A DNA stretch of 45,334 nt. Origin: Paracoccaceae bacterium (GTDB lineage Bacteria; Pseudomonadota; Alphaproteobacteria; Rhodobacterales; Rhodobacteraceae). Positions 1-9,426 of this stretch are shown one piece after another. The first letter of the stretch is position 1. Each line of letters begins with the position of its first letter. The position numbers were made by a program, and so were the translations under genes. The stretch spans positions 1 through 45,334 of the forward strand of contig QWDA01000017.1 of NCBI GenBank assembly GCA_003605175.1, read 5' to 3'. The notes under the pieces were generated by a model that searched no databases, was not told the DNA's origin, and worked only from the letters and a program-made list of their open reading frames with translations.

Positions 1-171
1 GCCGTATTTTTCCTGGAAGTCCTCCGCGATCATCCGCGTCAGCACGTCCTCGAGATCGCCCGGCGGGAACGGGACGACGAAGTTCACCGGCTTTTCCGGA
101 TAATCGGCGAGGGCGGCCGCGGGCATGCCGGCCAGAGCGAGTGCGCCGGCGGCGCGAAGGAACTTTGACAT
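1..171 (-). CDS. Tripartite tricarboxylate transporter substrate-binding protein (Bug/TctC family), 5' part only
   Basis: Only the first 57 codons are inside the window. The start is ATG at 171-169. The first ~22 residues form a signal peptide (MSKFLRAAGALALAGMPAAALA), followed by YPEKPVNFVVPFPPG, the usual opening of mature Bug receptors. Such receptors bind carboxylates in the periplasm and deliver them to a TctA/TctB membrane pair, which would lie beyond the left edge. The gene is divergent from the HpaR-type regulator. Its promoter is built exactly like the hpa operon promoter at 4891-4936, so an aromatic acid of the homoprotocatechuate pathway is the likely ligand; that last point is inference. 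Confidence 0.85.
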   Translation of the reverse strand, partial: MSKFLRAAGALALAGMPAAALADYPEKPVNFVVPFPPGDLEDVLTRMIAEDFQEKYG

Positions 172-225
172 GATGACCTCCCATTGTTGTTGGACCCGCA
201 ACAAGGCGAATCGCAGCAGGCACAT

Positions 226-271
226 TTAACGTGTTAATTTAAACGACCCTTGTCAATTGTTAACTCGTGAA
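226..271 (-). promoter_or_regulatory. Promoter with twin operators for the solute receptor gene; probable HpaR sites
   Basis: Read on the minus strand: operator TTCACGAGTTAA (271-260), 3 bp, -35 element TTGACA (256-251), 13 bp, operator TTAACACGTTAA (237-226). The operator centres are 34 bp apart. The same parts with the same spacings occur at 4891-4936 before hpaF. The region also lies just upstream of the regulator gene on the plus strand, so autoregulation is likely. Binding by the MarR protein is inferred from position and symmetry; no -10 is clear. Confidence 0.6.
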
Positions 272-286
272 GCACCATTACCCGTC

Positions 287-781
287 ATGCTTTGGAGACA
301 GGAGTTTCGCTTGGCTGGTCGAGATCCGCTCGAGGACCAATGGACCGAACAATATTGGACGACAAGATCGCTTCCAATTGCGCTTCTGCGTGCGCGGGAA
401 CTCCTCATGCGTCGGTTTCGTCCCATGTTGCTGGACCACGAAGTTACCGAGCAGCAGTGGCGCGTCCTGCGTGTTCTGTCGGAATTCGATGGCATGGATG
501 CCGGCGACCTGGCAGAGCACGCCTGCATCCTCGCGCCGTCCCTGTCACGGATCAGCAAGGCGCTGGAGGCACGCGGACTGATCCTCGTCAGCCGGGATCC
601 TGTCGATGGCCGGCGTTCGATCATCCGCCTAACGCAGCAGGGGTTCGACTTCATTCGGGTGGTGGCGCCGATAAGCGGCCAGATCTACGCGGAGCTCGAG
701 GGAAAGGTCGGACGGGAGCGCATCGAAACGCTTCTCGACGAACTCGACGCGCTCATCCTCGAACTGGCACCGGAGAAGTGA
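287..781 (+). CDS. hpaR: MarR-family regulator, HpaR type (homoprotocatechuate degradation)
   Basis: A winged-helix MarR protein of about 164 residues. The stretch IALLRARELLMRRFRP followed by VTEQQWRVLRVL is the signature of the HpaR subgroup, which represses homoprotocatechuate operons and is released by aromatic acids. Residues for the recognition helix (LAPSLSRISKALE) and the wing (VDGRRSIIRLT) follow. The start is uncertain. ATG 287 has no Shine-Dalgarno sequence, whereas TTG 311 in the same frame has AGGAG at 300-304 with a 6-nt spacer and would give 156 residues, still covering all of the HpaR homology; TTG 257 is also open. It stands alone, convergent with the LysR gene, and divergent from the receptor gene whose promoter carries its probable operators. 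Confidence 0.85.
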   Translation: MLWRQEFRLAGRDPLEDQWTEQYWTTRSLPIALLRARELLMRRFRPMLLDHEVTEQQWRVLRVLSEFDGMDAGDLAEHACILAPSLSRISKALEARGLILVSRDPVDGRRSIIRLTQQGFDFIRVVAPISGQIYAELEGKVGRERIETLLDELDALILELAPEK

Positions 782-875
782 CGCGGCCCGTGGCCGGTGT
801 CGAGGGTTCCCGGCTTGAGGAGCAGCGTCCCGGCGCAGTTCGCAAACCGCTGCCTGACGCCGAAGGGCCGCGGGC

Positions 876-1793
876 TCATTCCGTCGCGAGCACTTCCGCA
901 GTCGCGGCGACCACTCCATCCCGGAGCCACCGGACGAACGGATCCTCGTGCGACCGCGCGCTCCAGAACAGCTTCAGGTCGAAGCGCACGTCGAACGGCG
1001 CCGCAATCGCGGCATAATCGGCTCCGAACTGGTCCGCGACACGACGCGGCACGGTCAGGATGCAGTTTCCCGCCTTGATCAGCTGCGCGACACCACCGAA
1101 GGACGGCAGCACGACCAGGGGGTCGATCTCGATACCCTTCCGGCGAAGATGCGTGATGTAGAACGGTGTCCAGCCGCTCTCGTAGTTGATGACGACATGC
1201 CTGGCCCTCCGATACTCCTCAAGGCTCAGCCCGTGGCGCCGCGGGTCGTCCGCCCGCACAAGGCAGACATATCGATCCGAAAAGAGCTGGCGGACCATGA
1301 GCCCCGATTGCGTCGACACCAACGGCGACAGAAGGATATCCACCTCGTCGGCCAGAACCCGCGCGTGGCCGGACGCCTCTGCCGTTCTCACCTGAACGCG
1401 CACGCCCGGCGCTTCCCGGCTTATTCTCTCGATGATGCCGGGCAGAAGGACAAATCGCTCGTAATAGTTGCAACCGATCCGGGCGACCCGCGTCGTGCTC
1501 CGTGGGTCGAAATCCTGTGGACGGATCAGCTCGGCGAAATTGCGGGACAGGTCCCGGAGCTGCGGCACGATCTCGCTGCAACGCGGTGTCGGCGCAACGC
1601 CACGCCCCTGCCGGACGAACAGCGCATCTCCGAAGGCCTTGCGCAGGCGGTCCAGGGTGTAACTGACCGTGGACTGGGTCACACCGGCAAGATCCGCGGC
1701 GGCGGTCAGCGAACCGGTATCGTACACCGCGACGAGGATCCGCAACGCGTGGAAGTCGACCTTCAATGCATCGAAATATTCCATAGTTAACAT
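876..1793 (-). CDS. LysR-family transcriptional regulator divergent from the P450
   Basis: About 305 residues, the usual LysR length. The N-terminal helix-turn-helix is clear (LRILVAVYDTGSLTAAADLAGVTQS then TVSYTLDRLRKAFGD), followed by a periplasmic-binding-like effector domain from about residue 95. Two starts are possible, ATG 1793 and ATG 1784; neither has a good ribosome-binding site. A start at 1784 would leave the ATAG-N12-CTAT repeat (1783-1802) almost wholly untranslated, as expected for an operator. It is divergently placed 72 bp from the P450-ferredoxin pair and most likely controls it. The effector cannot be read from the sequence. Confidence 0.9.
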   Translation of the reverse strand: MLTMEYFDALKVDFHALRILVAVYDTGSLTAAADLAGVTQSTVSYTLDRLRKAFGDALFVRQGRGVAPTPRCSEIVPQLRDLSRNFAELIRPQDFDPRSTTRVARIGCNYYERFVLLPGIIERISREAPGVRVQVRTAEASGHARVLADEVDILLSPLVSTQSGLMVRQLFSDRYVCLVRADDPRRHGLSLEEYRRARHVVINYESGWTPFYITHLRRKGIEIDPLVVLPSFGGVAQLIKAGNCILTVPRRVADQFGADYAAIAAPFDVRFDLKLFWSARSHEDPFVRWLRDGVVAATAEVLATE

Positions 1794-1802
1794 CTAATCT
1801 AT
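1783..1802. promoter_or_regulatory. Probable LysR operator (ATAG-N12-CTAT), overlapping an HpaR-like half motif
   Basis: ATAG at 1783-1786 and CTAT at 1799-1802 are perfect inverted arms, the size and symmetry expected of a LysR box, in the space between the divergent LysR and P450 genes. The interior, TTAACATCTAAT (1787-1798), differs at two positions from the operator TTAACATGTTAT before hpaF, so cross-control by the MarR protein is also possible. Both readings are inferences from symmetry and position. Confidence 0.4.
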
Positions 1803-1865
1803 TGCCTTGATGGATTGTCAAGCGATGCGCAGTCTGACCCCTGAACACTTGCGAGGGAGGCGCAG

Positions 1866-3047
1866 ATGGCAATCGGGGTCAGATCGTATGACGAGGTGTC
1901 GCTTGCGCAGCTGCGCGCCGATCCCTACCCGACCTATCGCACGCTGCGCGCGGAGGCCCCGGTCGCCTGGCTGGCGCCCGCAGGCATCCATCTCGCGACG
2001 CGGTTCGACGACATCATGCGGATCGAGAAGGATCATGAGACCTTCCCCGCGCTCGACCTGCGCTCGCTCCAGATCAAGGCGATGGGCCATTCCCTGATGC
2101 GCCGCGACGGGGCCGACCATGGGCGGCAGCGCCGGGCCCTGGACCCCACCTTCGCGCCGGGCGTCGCGAAACGGCACTGGCAGCCGCTCTTCGAAGACAT
2201 CGCGAACGACATCATCGAGGGGCTGTACGAACAGGGACGCGCCGACCTGTTCTCGGATTTCGCGGCACCCCTGGCGTCGCGTTGCCTGATGCACATCCTC
2301 GGCCTGACGCAGATCGACTGGCGCGACCTGTGCAGATGGAGCCAGGCCCTCATGGACGCTACCGGCAATTACGGCGACGATCCCGCCATCTGGGCACGCG
2401 GCAAGGAGGCATACGACAGTATCGATCGCGCCATCGAAGCGCGCGTGCCGGAGCTGCAAGAGGCGCCTGACCAGTCCGCGATTTCCTCCATGCTTCACGC
2501 GGAGGATCCGCTGGACATGGCCGACTTGCGGGCCAACGCCAAGGTGATCGTCGGTGGAGGTCTCAACGAGCCGCGCGATGCGACGTGCACCGCGGTGCTC
2601 GGGATGCTGACAAATCCGGATCAGCTGGCACGGGTGCGCGAGGACGAGACGCTTTGGCGGATCGTGTTCGAAGAGGCGGTACGCTGGATCGCGCCGATTG
2701 GCCTTTATCCGCGGCGGGTTGCCAGGCGCGTGGAGATCGGCGGCGCGGTGCTGGAGGGCGGAGATGCGATCGGGCTTTCGGTGGCTTCCGCCTGCCACGA
2801 CGAGGACCATTTCGACGACGGCGAGCGGTTCGACATCTTCCGTAAGCGCAGCCCGCATCTTGCATTCGGTGCCGGCCCGCATTTCTGCCTGGGAACGTGG
2901 ATTGCCCGCATGCAGGTGGGCCAGATCGGCGTGCCGGCCCTGTTCCACCGATTGCCGAACCTGCGCCTTGATCCCGACCATGAGCCGGCGATCGAAGGCT
3001 GGGTCTTCCGCGGCCCGACCAGCCTCAGGGTCGTCTGGGATGCCTGA
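1866..3047 (+). CDS. Cytochrome P450, GcoA-like I-helix; possible aryl O-demethylase
   Basis: A soluble bacterial P450 of 393 residues. The heme loop FGAGPHFCLG places the thiolate at Cys341, and the K-helix ExxR is E270-R273. The I-helix is unusual: GGGLNEPRDAT (230-240) in place of the common (A/G)GxxTT, and the C-terminus ends FRGPTSLRVVW. From memory, both features resemble the guaiacol O-demethylase GcoA (CYP255A), which has an EPG-type I-helix and a similar FRGPTSL end. The ferredoxin gene follows 62 bp downstream; no reductase is in the window. ATG 1866 has GAGGGAGG just upstream. Next to a homoprotocatechuate operon, a plausible role is to unmask a catechol, for example from a methoxyphenyl compound such as homovanillate. 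The substrate is unproven. Confidence 0.9.
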   Translation: MAIGVRSYDEVSLAQLRADPYPTYRTLRAEAPVAWLAPAGIHLATRFDDIMRIEKDHETFPALDLRSLQIKAMGHSLMRRDGADHGRQRRALDPTFAPGVAKRHWQPLFEDIANDIIEGLYEQGRADLFSDFAAPLASRCLMHILGLTQIDWRDLCRWSQALMDATGNYGDDPAIWARGKEAYDSIDRAIEARVPELQEAPDQSAISSMLHAEDPLDMADLRANAKVIVGGGLNEPRDATCTAVLGMLTNPDQLARVREDETLWRIVFEEAVRWIAPIGLYPRRVARRVEIGGAVLEGGDAIGLSVASACHDEDHFDDGERFDIFRKRSPHLAFGAGPHFCLGTWIARMQVGQIGVPALFHRLPNLRLDPDHEPAIEGWVFRGPTSLRVVWDA

Positions 3048-3109
3048 CGAGGCTTCCCGGCCTTGCCGCTGCCGCGGCTCATTCAAGGACAGTTGACGGA
3101 AGAGGACCA

Positions 3110-3433
3110 ATGCCGAAACTCACCTTCGTTCAATCCGACGGAACCCGCATGGAGATCTCGGCCGAGGCCGGGCGTTCCGTCATGGAGGCGGCCATCGCGA
3201 ACAGCATTCCCGGCATCGTTGCGGAATGCGGCGGCTCCATGGCCTGTGCGACCTGCCACGTGTTTCTGGACGACGCCACGGCAGAATTGGCTGGGCCACT
3301 CGCTGCAGACGAAGACGACATGCTGGATTTCTCAGCGGTACCGCGCCGCGCGACCAGCCGGCTGAGCTGTCAGGTGCAAGTCGCGGATACCTTCAAGGGC
3401 GCCGTCATCACGATCCCCGAGACACAGGTCTGA
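3110..3433 (+). CDS. [2Fe-2S] ferredoxin, adrenodoxin/putidaredoxin type
   Basis: 107 residues with four cluster cysteines in the vertebrate-type spacing C40-x5-C46-x2-C49 and C87 (AECGGSMACATC, RLSC). Ferredoxins of this type pass electrons from an NAD(P)H-ferredoxin reductase to class I P450s. Its place directly after the P450 gene, on the same strand, makes it that enzyme's likely redox partner. A Shine-Dalgarno-like GAAGAGGA precedes ATG 3110. The ferredoxin reductase must be supplied from elsewhere in the genome. Confidence 0.92.
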   Translation: MPKLTFVQSDGTRMEISAEAGRSVMEAAIANSIPGIVAECGGSMACATCHVFLDDATAELAGPLAADEDDMLDFSAVPRRATSRLSCQVQVADTFKGAVITIPETQV

Positions 3434-3483
3434 TGCGCGGCTCCTGGAAGTCCGCGGAACGGACTGCCCGATAAAAGGAGGCA

Positions 3484-3510
3484 CAATCGCAGCGCCCCCT
3501 GTCGCGATTG
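3484..3510. terminator. Possible bidirectional terminator between convergent genes
   Basis: CAATCGC (3484-3490) pairs perfectly with GCGATTG (3504-3510) around a 13-nt loop, in the 93-bp space between the ferredoxin gene and the convergent UPF0261 gene. A weaker hairpin, AGTCC/GGACT, lies at 3449-3465. There is no U-tract, so the call rests on symmetry and position only. Confidence 0.3.
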
Positions 3511-3526
3511 CCCTGATGACCGGGCG

Positions 3527-4768
3527 TTACCGCGCCATCGCGATCGTTCCGTCGGCGACCCAGCGGTCGATGATCTCCAGAACCTTTTCCGAGAAAGCCA
3601 TGTCATTGATATGGCAATCGAGGTCGTGGAGCCGCACCGGTTCCGTCATCACCTTGCGGTATTCCTCCACCATCTCGGCGAGGGCTTCGGGATCGTGTGC
3701 GGGCATGCCTTCCAGGTCCCAGGCATGGATCCCCCGGGTCGGCAGAAGGAACTCGACCGGGCCTTCCGATTGCTTCAGTCGGGCGGCCACGTCGCGTGCC
3801 AGTTCGCGACGCTCCTCGCCCGTCAGGAAGGCAGAGGCGATCAGGCGGTTATGGGCGTGGTAGTCGCGATCCTTGAACCGGCCCGGGGGGGACTGCCAGG
3901 CCGGAAAGTCGATCATGTCGCCAAACGCCGGTGCGGCGAGAACGGGTATCGCCCTGCGCCCCGCGGACAGCATGCGGTCATTGCCGGCATTGACCAGCGA
4001 ACCCATCATCAGGTTGCCCACCTCCTGCACGGTGAAATCCAGCACCGCGGCGAAATAGCCCTGGCTTGCGAGGCTTTCGAACGCCATTCCGCCCATGCCG
4101 GTCGCGTGGAACACCGCGACCGAGAAGCCCCGGTCGATCAGCGGCTGGCGCAGATGGACCATGTATTTCAGCGCCGATGAGCCGAGGCTGGTCATGCCGA
4201 TCACCGGGCGGTCGGGCCTGGGCGGCACCACCGCCTGCGCCGCGCCGTAGACCGCCCCGGCGGCCTGGCTGAGCGTCGCCATGCAGATGTCGTTCAGACC
4301 GTAGAGCCCGCCGGCCCAGAGGATCATCTGGATGTCGGCCGACAAACGGTCGGGCGCGATCAGGCCGGAAAAGGCAATGGTCGACACGACGTATTTCGGC
4401 ACCCCGAGCGGCAATGCGCGCGCGCAGTCAAGCGCAAGATCGGTGCCCATCGTACCGCCGAGCGCGATCATCCCGTCGATCTTGCCGTCCGCAAAGAGCT
4501 GCGCTGTCAGTTTCGACGCCCCCTCCGCCATGATCTGCATGGCGTGGTTCTCATCGCCGGAGTCAATCGCGTCCCGGATCGTCTTGCCGGCGGCCGCCGC
4601 CACATCGTGCTTGGAAATGTCGGTCGGCCGGGACGGATCGCCCAGCACGCTGACGTCCATGGAAATGACCTCGCCACCGAGCTTGCGGATGCTGTCGCAC
4701 AGGAAATGCAACTCGCCGTCCTTCGTGTCGTAGGTGCCGATGACCAGTATCGTCTTTCTATTGCCCAT
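3527..4768 (-). CDS. Tm-1-like ATP-binding (UPF0261 family) protein
   Basis: 413 residues, typical family length. The N-terminal half begins with the family's nucleotide-binding segment (ILVIGTYDTKDGE), with GGTMGTDLAL further on. The C-terminal half contains GMTSLGSSALKYMV and FHATGMGGMAFESL, both characteristic of UPF0261/Tm-1 homologues. Plant Tm-1 binds a viral replicase; the bacterial function is not settled. In bacteria these genes often pair with a PEP-hydrolase-like TIM-barrel gene, which is absent here. ATG 4768 has AGGGAGA upstream. It is divergent from hpaF, with the twin-operator promoter between them, so it may be co-regulated with the pathway. Confidence 0.85.
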   Translation of the reverse strand: MGNRKTILVIGTYDTKDGELHFLCDSIRKLGGEVISMDVSVLGDPSRPTDISKHDVAAAAGKTIRDAIDSGDENHAMQIMAEGASKLTAQLFADGKIDGMIALGGTMGTDLALDCARALPLGVPKYVVSTIAFSGLIAPDRLSADIQMILWAGGLYGLNDICMATLSQAAGAVYGAAQAVVPPRPDRPVIGMTSLGSSALKYMVHLRQPLIDRGFSVAVFHATGMGGMAFESLASQGYFAAVLDFTVQEVGNLMMGSLVNAGNDRMLSAGRRAIPVLAAPAFGDMIDFPAWQSPPGRFKDRDYHAHNRLIASAFLTGEERRELARDVAARLKQSEGPVEFLLPTRGIHAWDLEGMPAHDPEALAEMVEEYRKVMTEPVRLHDLDCHINDMAFSEKVLEIIDRWVADGTIAMAR

Positions 4769-4890
4769 GCTTTTCTCCCTGGTGTCGTTTCACTCTTGGA
4801 CCGTCTGGCCTTGCCATTTCCTGCTCTTGCCCCCTGCGGTCGCGCTTTCCGGGGGCCATACCCTGAACATTCGGCGCCTCCCCACGATGA

Positions 4891-4936
4891 TTAACGAGTT
4901 ATCTATTGACAAGAGCCAATCTGCTTAACATGTTAT
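4891..4936 (+). promoter_or_regulatory. hpa operon promoter with twin TTAAC-N2-GTTAT operators (probable HpaR sites)
   Basis: Operator TTAACGAGTTAT (4891-4902), 3 bp, -35 element TTGACA (4906-4911), 13 bp, operator TTAACATGTTAT (4925-4936). The operator centres are 34 bp apart. The downstream operator covers the expected -10 area (TGTTAT at 4931-4936 is a candidate, spacer 19 bp), consistent with repression by blocking polymerase. Architecture and spacings match 271-226 exactly, and TTGACAAG is also shared. The start codon of hpaF is 18 bp beyond the second operator, preceded by GGGAGGA. Confidence 0.65.
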
Positions 4937-4954
4937 ATTTATCCGGGAGGAATC

Positions 4955-5344
4955 ATGCCGCATCTGTCCATCGACTACTCGCCTTCGCTCGAGGATCATG
5001 TTCAGATCAGTGCGATCTGCAGCGCGTTGCACGCAGTTCTGACGGCCTCCGATGACTTTCCCACTGCCGGAATCCGCATCCGTGCCTTCCGGGCCGATCA
5101 TTTCATGGTTGCCGATGGACATGCGAAAAACGACTTCCTGGCGATGACGCTCAGCGTCGGGTCAGGGCGCAGCAAGGCGCAGTTGAAAGCCGTGGGGGAC
5201 CTCTTGTTCGCTGCCGCGCAGGAAGTCCTGAAGGAACGGCTGGCAACGCCCCATTTCGCGCTTTCGCTCGAGATCAGGGTCATCGACCCGGAACTCAGCT
5301 GGAAAGACACACCCATTCATCACCGCCTGTCGGGCAACTCGTGA
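4955..5344 (+). CDS. hpaF: 5-carboxymethyl-2-hydroxymuconate delta-isomerase
   Basis: 129 residues, matching the short CHMI family of the tautomerase superfamily. It starts MPHLSIDYS, so removal of Met exposes the catalytic Pro, as in E. coli HpaF (MPHF). Further family matches are FPTAGIRIRAFRADHFMVADG, MTLSVGSGRS and the ending ALSLEIRVIDPELSWK. It isomerises 5-carboxymethyl-2-hydroxymuconate to 5-oxopent-3-ene-1,2,5-tricarboxylate. It is the first gene of the operon, with a strong ribosome-binding site, and is followed 46 bp later by hpaE. Confidence 0.92.
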   Translation: MPHLSIDYSPSLEDHVQISAICSALHAVLTASDDFPTAGIRIRAFRADHFMVADGHAKNDFLAMTLSVGSGRSKAQLKAVGDLLFAAAQEVLKERLATPHFALSLEIRVIDPELSWKDTPIHHRLSGNS

Positions 5345-5390
5345 GGATGCCTTCGACGTCCCTCCGCCCAGCCATCTCGTGAGGACTTCC

Positions 5391-6902
<1,512 letters not shown>

Positions 6903-6913
6903 GGAAACACGAG

Positions 6914-7893
<980 letters not shown>

Positions 7894-7897
<4 letters not shown>

Positions 7898-8025
7898 GCC
7901 TCGATCCGCGGACTCCGTCGCTGTCAGGTCAGGCGGCCCTTGTCGGCGGCCAGTGGAGCGCAGGGCTCGATGACTCTGTCGAGACCAAATACATCTGCGC
8001 GGACAGCATCTCGTCGGAGGCGTGA
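7894..8025 (+). pseudogene. Deletion remnant of a succinate-semialdehyde dehydrogenase (gabD-like): both termini joined in frame
   Basis: A 43-codon open frame begins at TTG 7894, overlapping the hpaD stop. Its first part has DPRTPSLSGQAALVGGQW, which lines up with GabD N-termini (LFRQQALINGEW in E. coli). It then jumps straight to GLDDSVETKYIC, which lines up with GabD C-termini (GIEDYLEIKYMC). About 450 residues of catalytic core are missing. Succinate semialdehyde is the end product of the HpaI step, so an intact copy here would have completed the pathway. The assignment rests on two short matches but both fall in the right order, frame and place. The ribosome-binding site of the next gene (GGAGG 8016-8020) lies in the remnant's last codons. 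Confidence 0.6.
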
Positions 8026-8028
8026 CGC

Positions 8029-9426
8029 ATGGACTGGGACGAATTCTCCGGATGGAGCAAACACATTGCCGACTGGGGGGCGCAGTATCACAAGAGCCTG
8101 CGTGACCGCCCGGTGCGCCCCCGGACGCGGCACGGAGACACCGCGTCGCAGTTGCCGGCCCATCCGCCCGCGAAGCCCGAGGGCATGCAGACGATCCTGC
8201 GGGATTTCGAGACCATCATCATGCCGGGCATGACACATTGGCAGCATCCGCGCTTCTTCGCCTATTTCCCGGCCAATGCCGCGCCGCCGTCGATGCTGGC
8301 CGAGCAGCTGGCCAATACGGTCGCCGCGCAATGCATGCTCTGGCAGACCTCTCCCGCCGCGACCGAAGTCGAAGGCGTCATGATCGACTGGATGCGGCAG
8401 GCACTCGGGCTGGCCGATGGGTTTACCGGCGTGATCCAGGACTCCGCGTCATCGGCGACCTTGTCGGCCGTCCTGACGATGCGCGAACGGGCGACGAACC
8501 ACACCGGAAACCGCGAGGGCCTGTCCGACAAGGGACATCTGCGCGTCTACTGCTCCGACCAGGTACATTCCTCGATCGATCGCGCCTGCTGGGTCGCGGG
8601 TATCGGGCAGGACAATCTGGTCAAGATACCGGGAACGGGGCCGCGCCATGGCATGGATGCAGCCGGGCTGGACGCCGCGATCAGGGCGGACATCGCGGCG
8701 GGTCATACACCTGCCGGTATCGTCGCGACGACCGGCGGCACCGGCGTCGGCGGCTGCGACGATCTTGAAGCCGTCCTGACCGTGGCCAGGGCGCATGACC
8801 TCTACACCCATCTCGACGCGGCCTGGGCGGGGTCGGCGATGATCTGCCCCGAATTCCGCGAGGATTACTGGCAGGGTGTAGATGGCTTCGACAGCATCGT
8901 CTTCAGCCCGCACAAGTGGCTGGGCGCGCAGTTCGACTGTTCGATCCAGTTCCTGCGCGATCCGGCGCCGCAGCTCAACACGCTGAAGATCGAACCGGAA
9001 TATCTGAAGACCACCGGCGCGCCCGTCACCAACTATTCAGAATGGACCGTTCCTCTGGGCCGGCGGTTCCGCGCATTGAAATTGTGGTTCCTGCTCCGCT
9101 CCTACGGGCTCGAAGGTCTGCAACAGCGGATCCGCAACCACGTCGACTGGGCGCGGGAACTGTGCGAGGCGCTCGGGGAGATCGAGGGGTTCGAGATCGC
9201 CACAGCCCCGATCCTCAGCCTGTTTTCCTTTCGCTGCCCCGGTGACGACGAGACGCAGCAAAGGCTTGTCGACGCGATCAACGACGACGGGCGGATCTAC
9301 CTGACGCAGGGCCTGTTTCAGGGACGCAAGATCATCCGGGTCCAGGTGGGGCAGTTCGACACTACCCGCGAAGATGTCATGTCCGTCCGGCCCGTCGTTC
9401 AGGAAGTCTGGGAGAAGATCAGGTGA
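8029..9426 (+). CDS. PLP-dependent aromatic L-amino acid decarboxylase
   Basis: 465 residues of the group II decarboxylase family. The PLP lysine is K296 in SPHKWLGAQFDCS. H180 (SDQVHSS) corresponds to His192 of animal DOPA decarboxylase, and HLDAAW (261-266) is the PLP-contact Asp segment. The loop tyrosine that separates decarboxylases from aldehyde synthases is present (Y325 in EPEYLKT, equivalent to Tyr332), so a true amine-forming decarboxylase is predicted. Likely substrates are L-DOPA, tyrosine or another aromatic amino acid; dopamine could then reach homoprotocatechuate by amine oxidation and aldehyde oxidation. ATG 8029 has GGAGG 8 nt upstream. Its last bases overlap the hpaG start (GTGA). 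Confidence 0.9.
   Translation: MDWDEFSGWSKHIADWGAQYHKSLRDRPVRPRTRHGDTASQLPAHPPAKPEGMQTILRDFETIIMPGMTHWQHPRFFAYFPANAAPPSMLAEQLANTVAAQCMLWQTSPAATEVEGVMIDWMRQALGLADGFTGVIQDSASSATLSAVLTMRERATNHTGNREGLSDKGHLRVYCSDQVHSSIDRACWVAGIGQDNLVKIPGTGPRHGMDAAGLDAAIRADIAAGHTPAGIVATTGGTGVGGCDDLEAVLTVARAHDLYTHLDAAWAGSAMICPEFREDYWQGVDGFDSIVFSPHKWLGAQFDCSIQFLRDPAPQLNTLKIEPEYLKTTGAPVTNYSEWTVPLGRRFRALKLWFLLRSYGLEGLQQRIRNHVDWARELCEALGEIEGFEIATAPILSLFSFRCPGDDETQQRLVDAINDDGRIYLTQGLFQGRKIIRVQVGQFDTTREDVMSVRPVVQEVWEKIR

Noticed and set aside
782-872. Inverted repeat CGCGGCCC/GGGCCGCG between the convergent MarR and LysR genes
   Set aside because: The arms are perfect but 75 bp apart, too far for a terminator, and such GC-rich 8-mers recur by chance here.
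8029-9426. Decarboxylase as a 3,4-dihydroxyphenylacetaldehyde synthase giving the aldehyde in one step
   Set aside because: The residues that distinguish such enzymes are in the decarboxylase state: H180 and Y325 match His192 and Tyr332 of DOPA decarboxylase.
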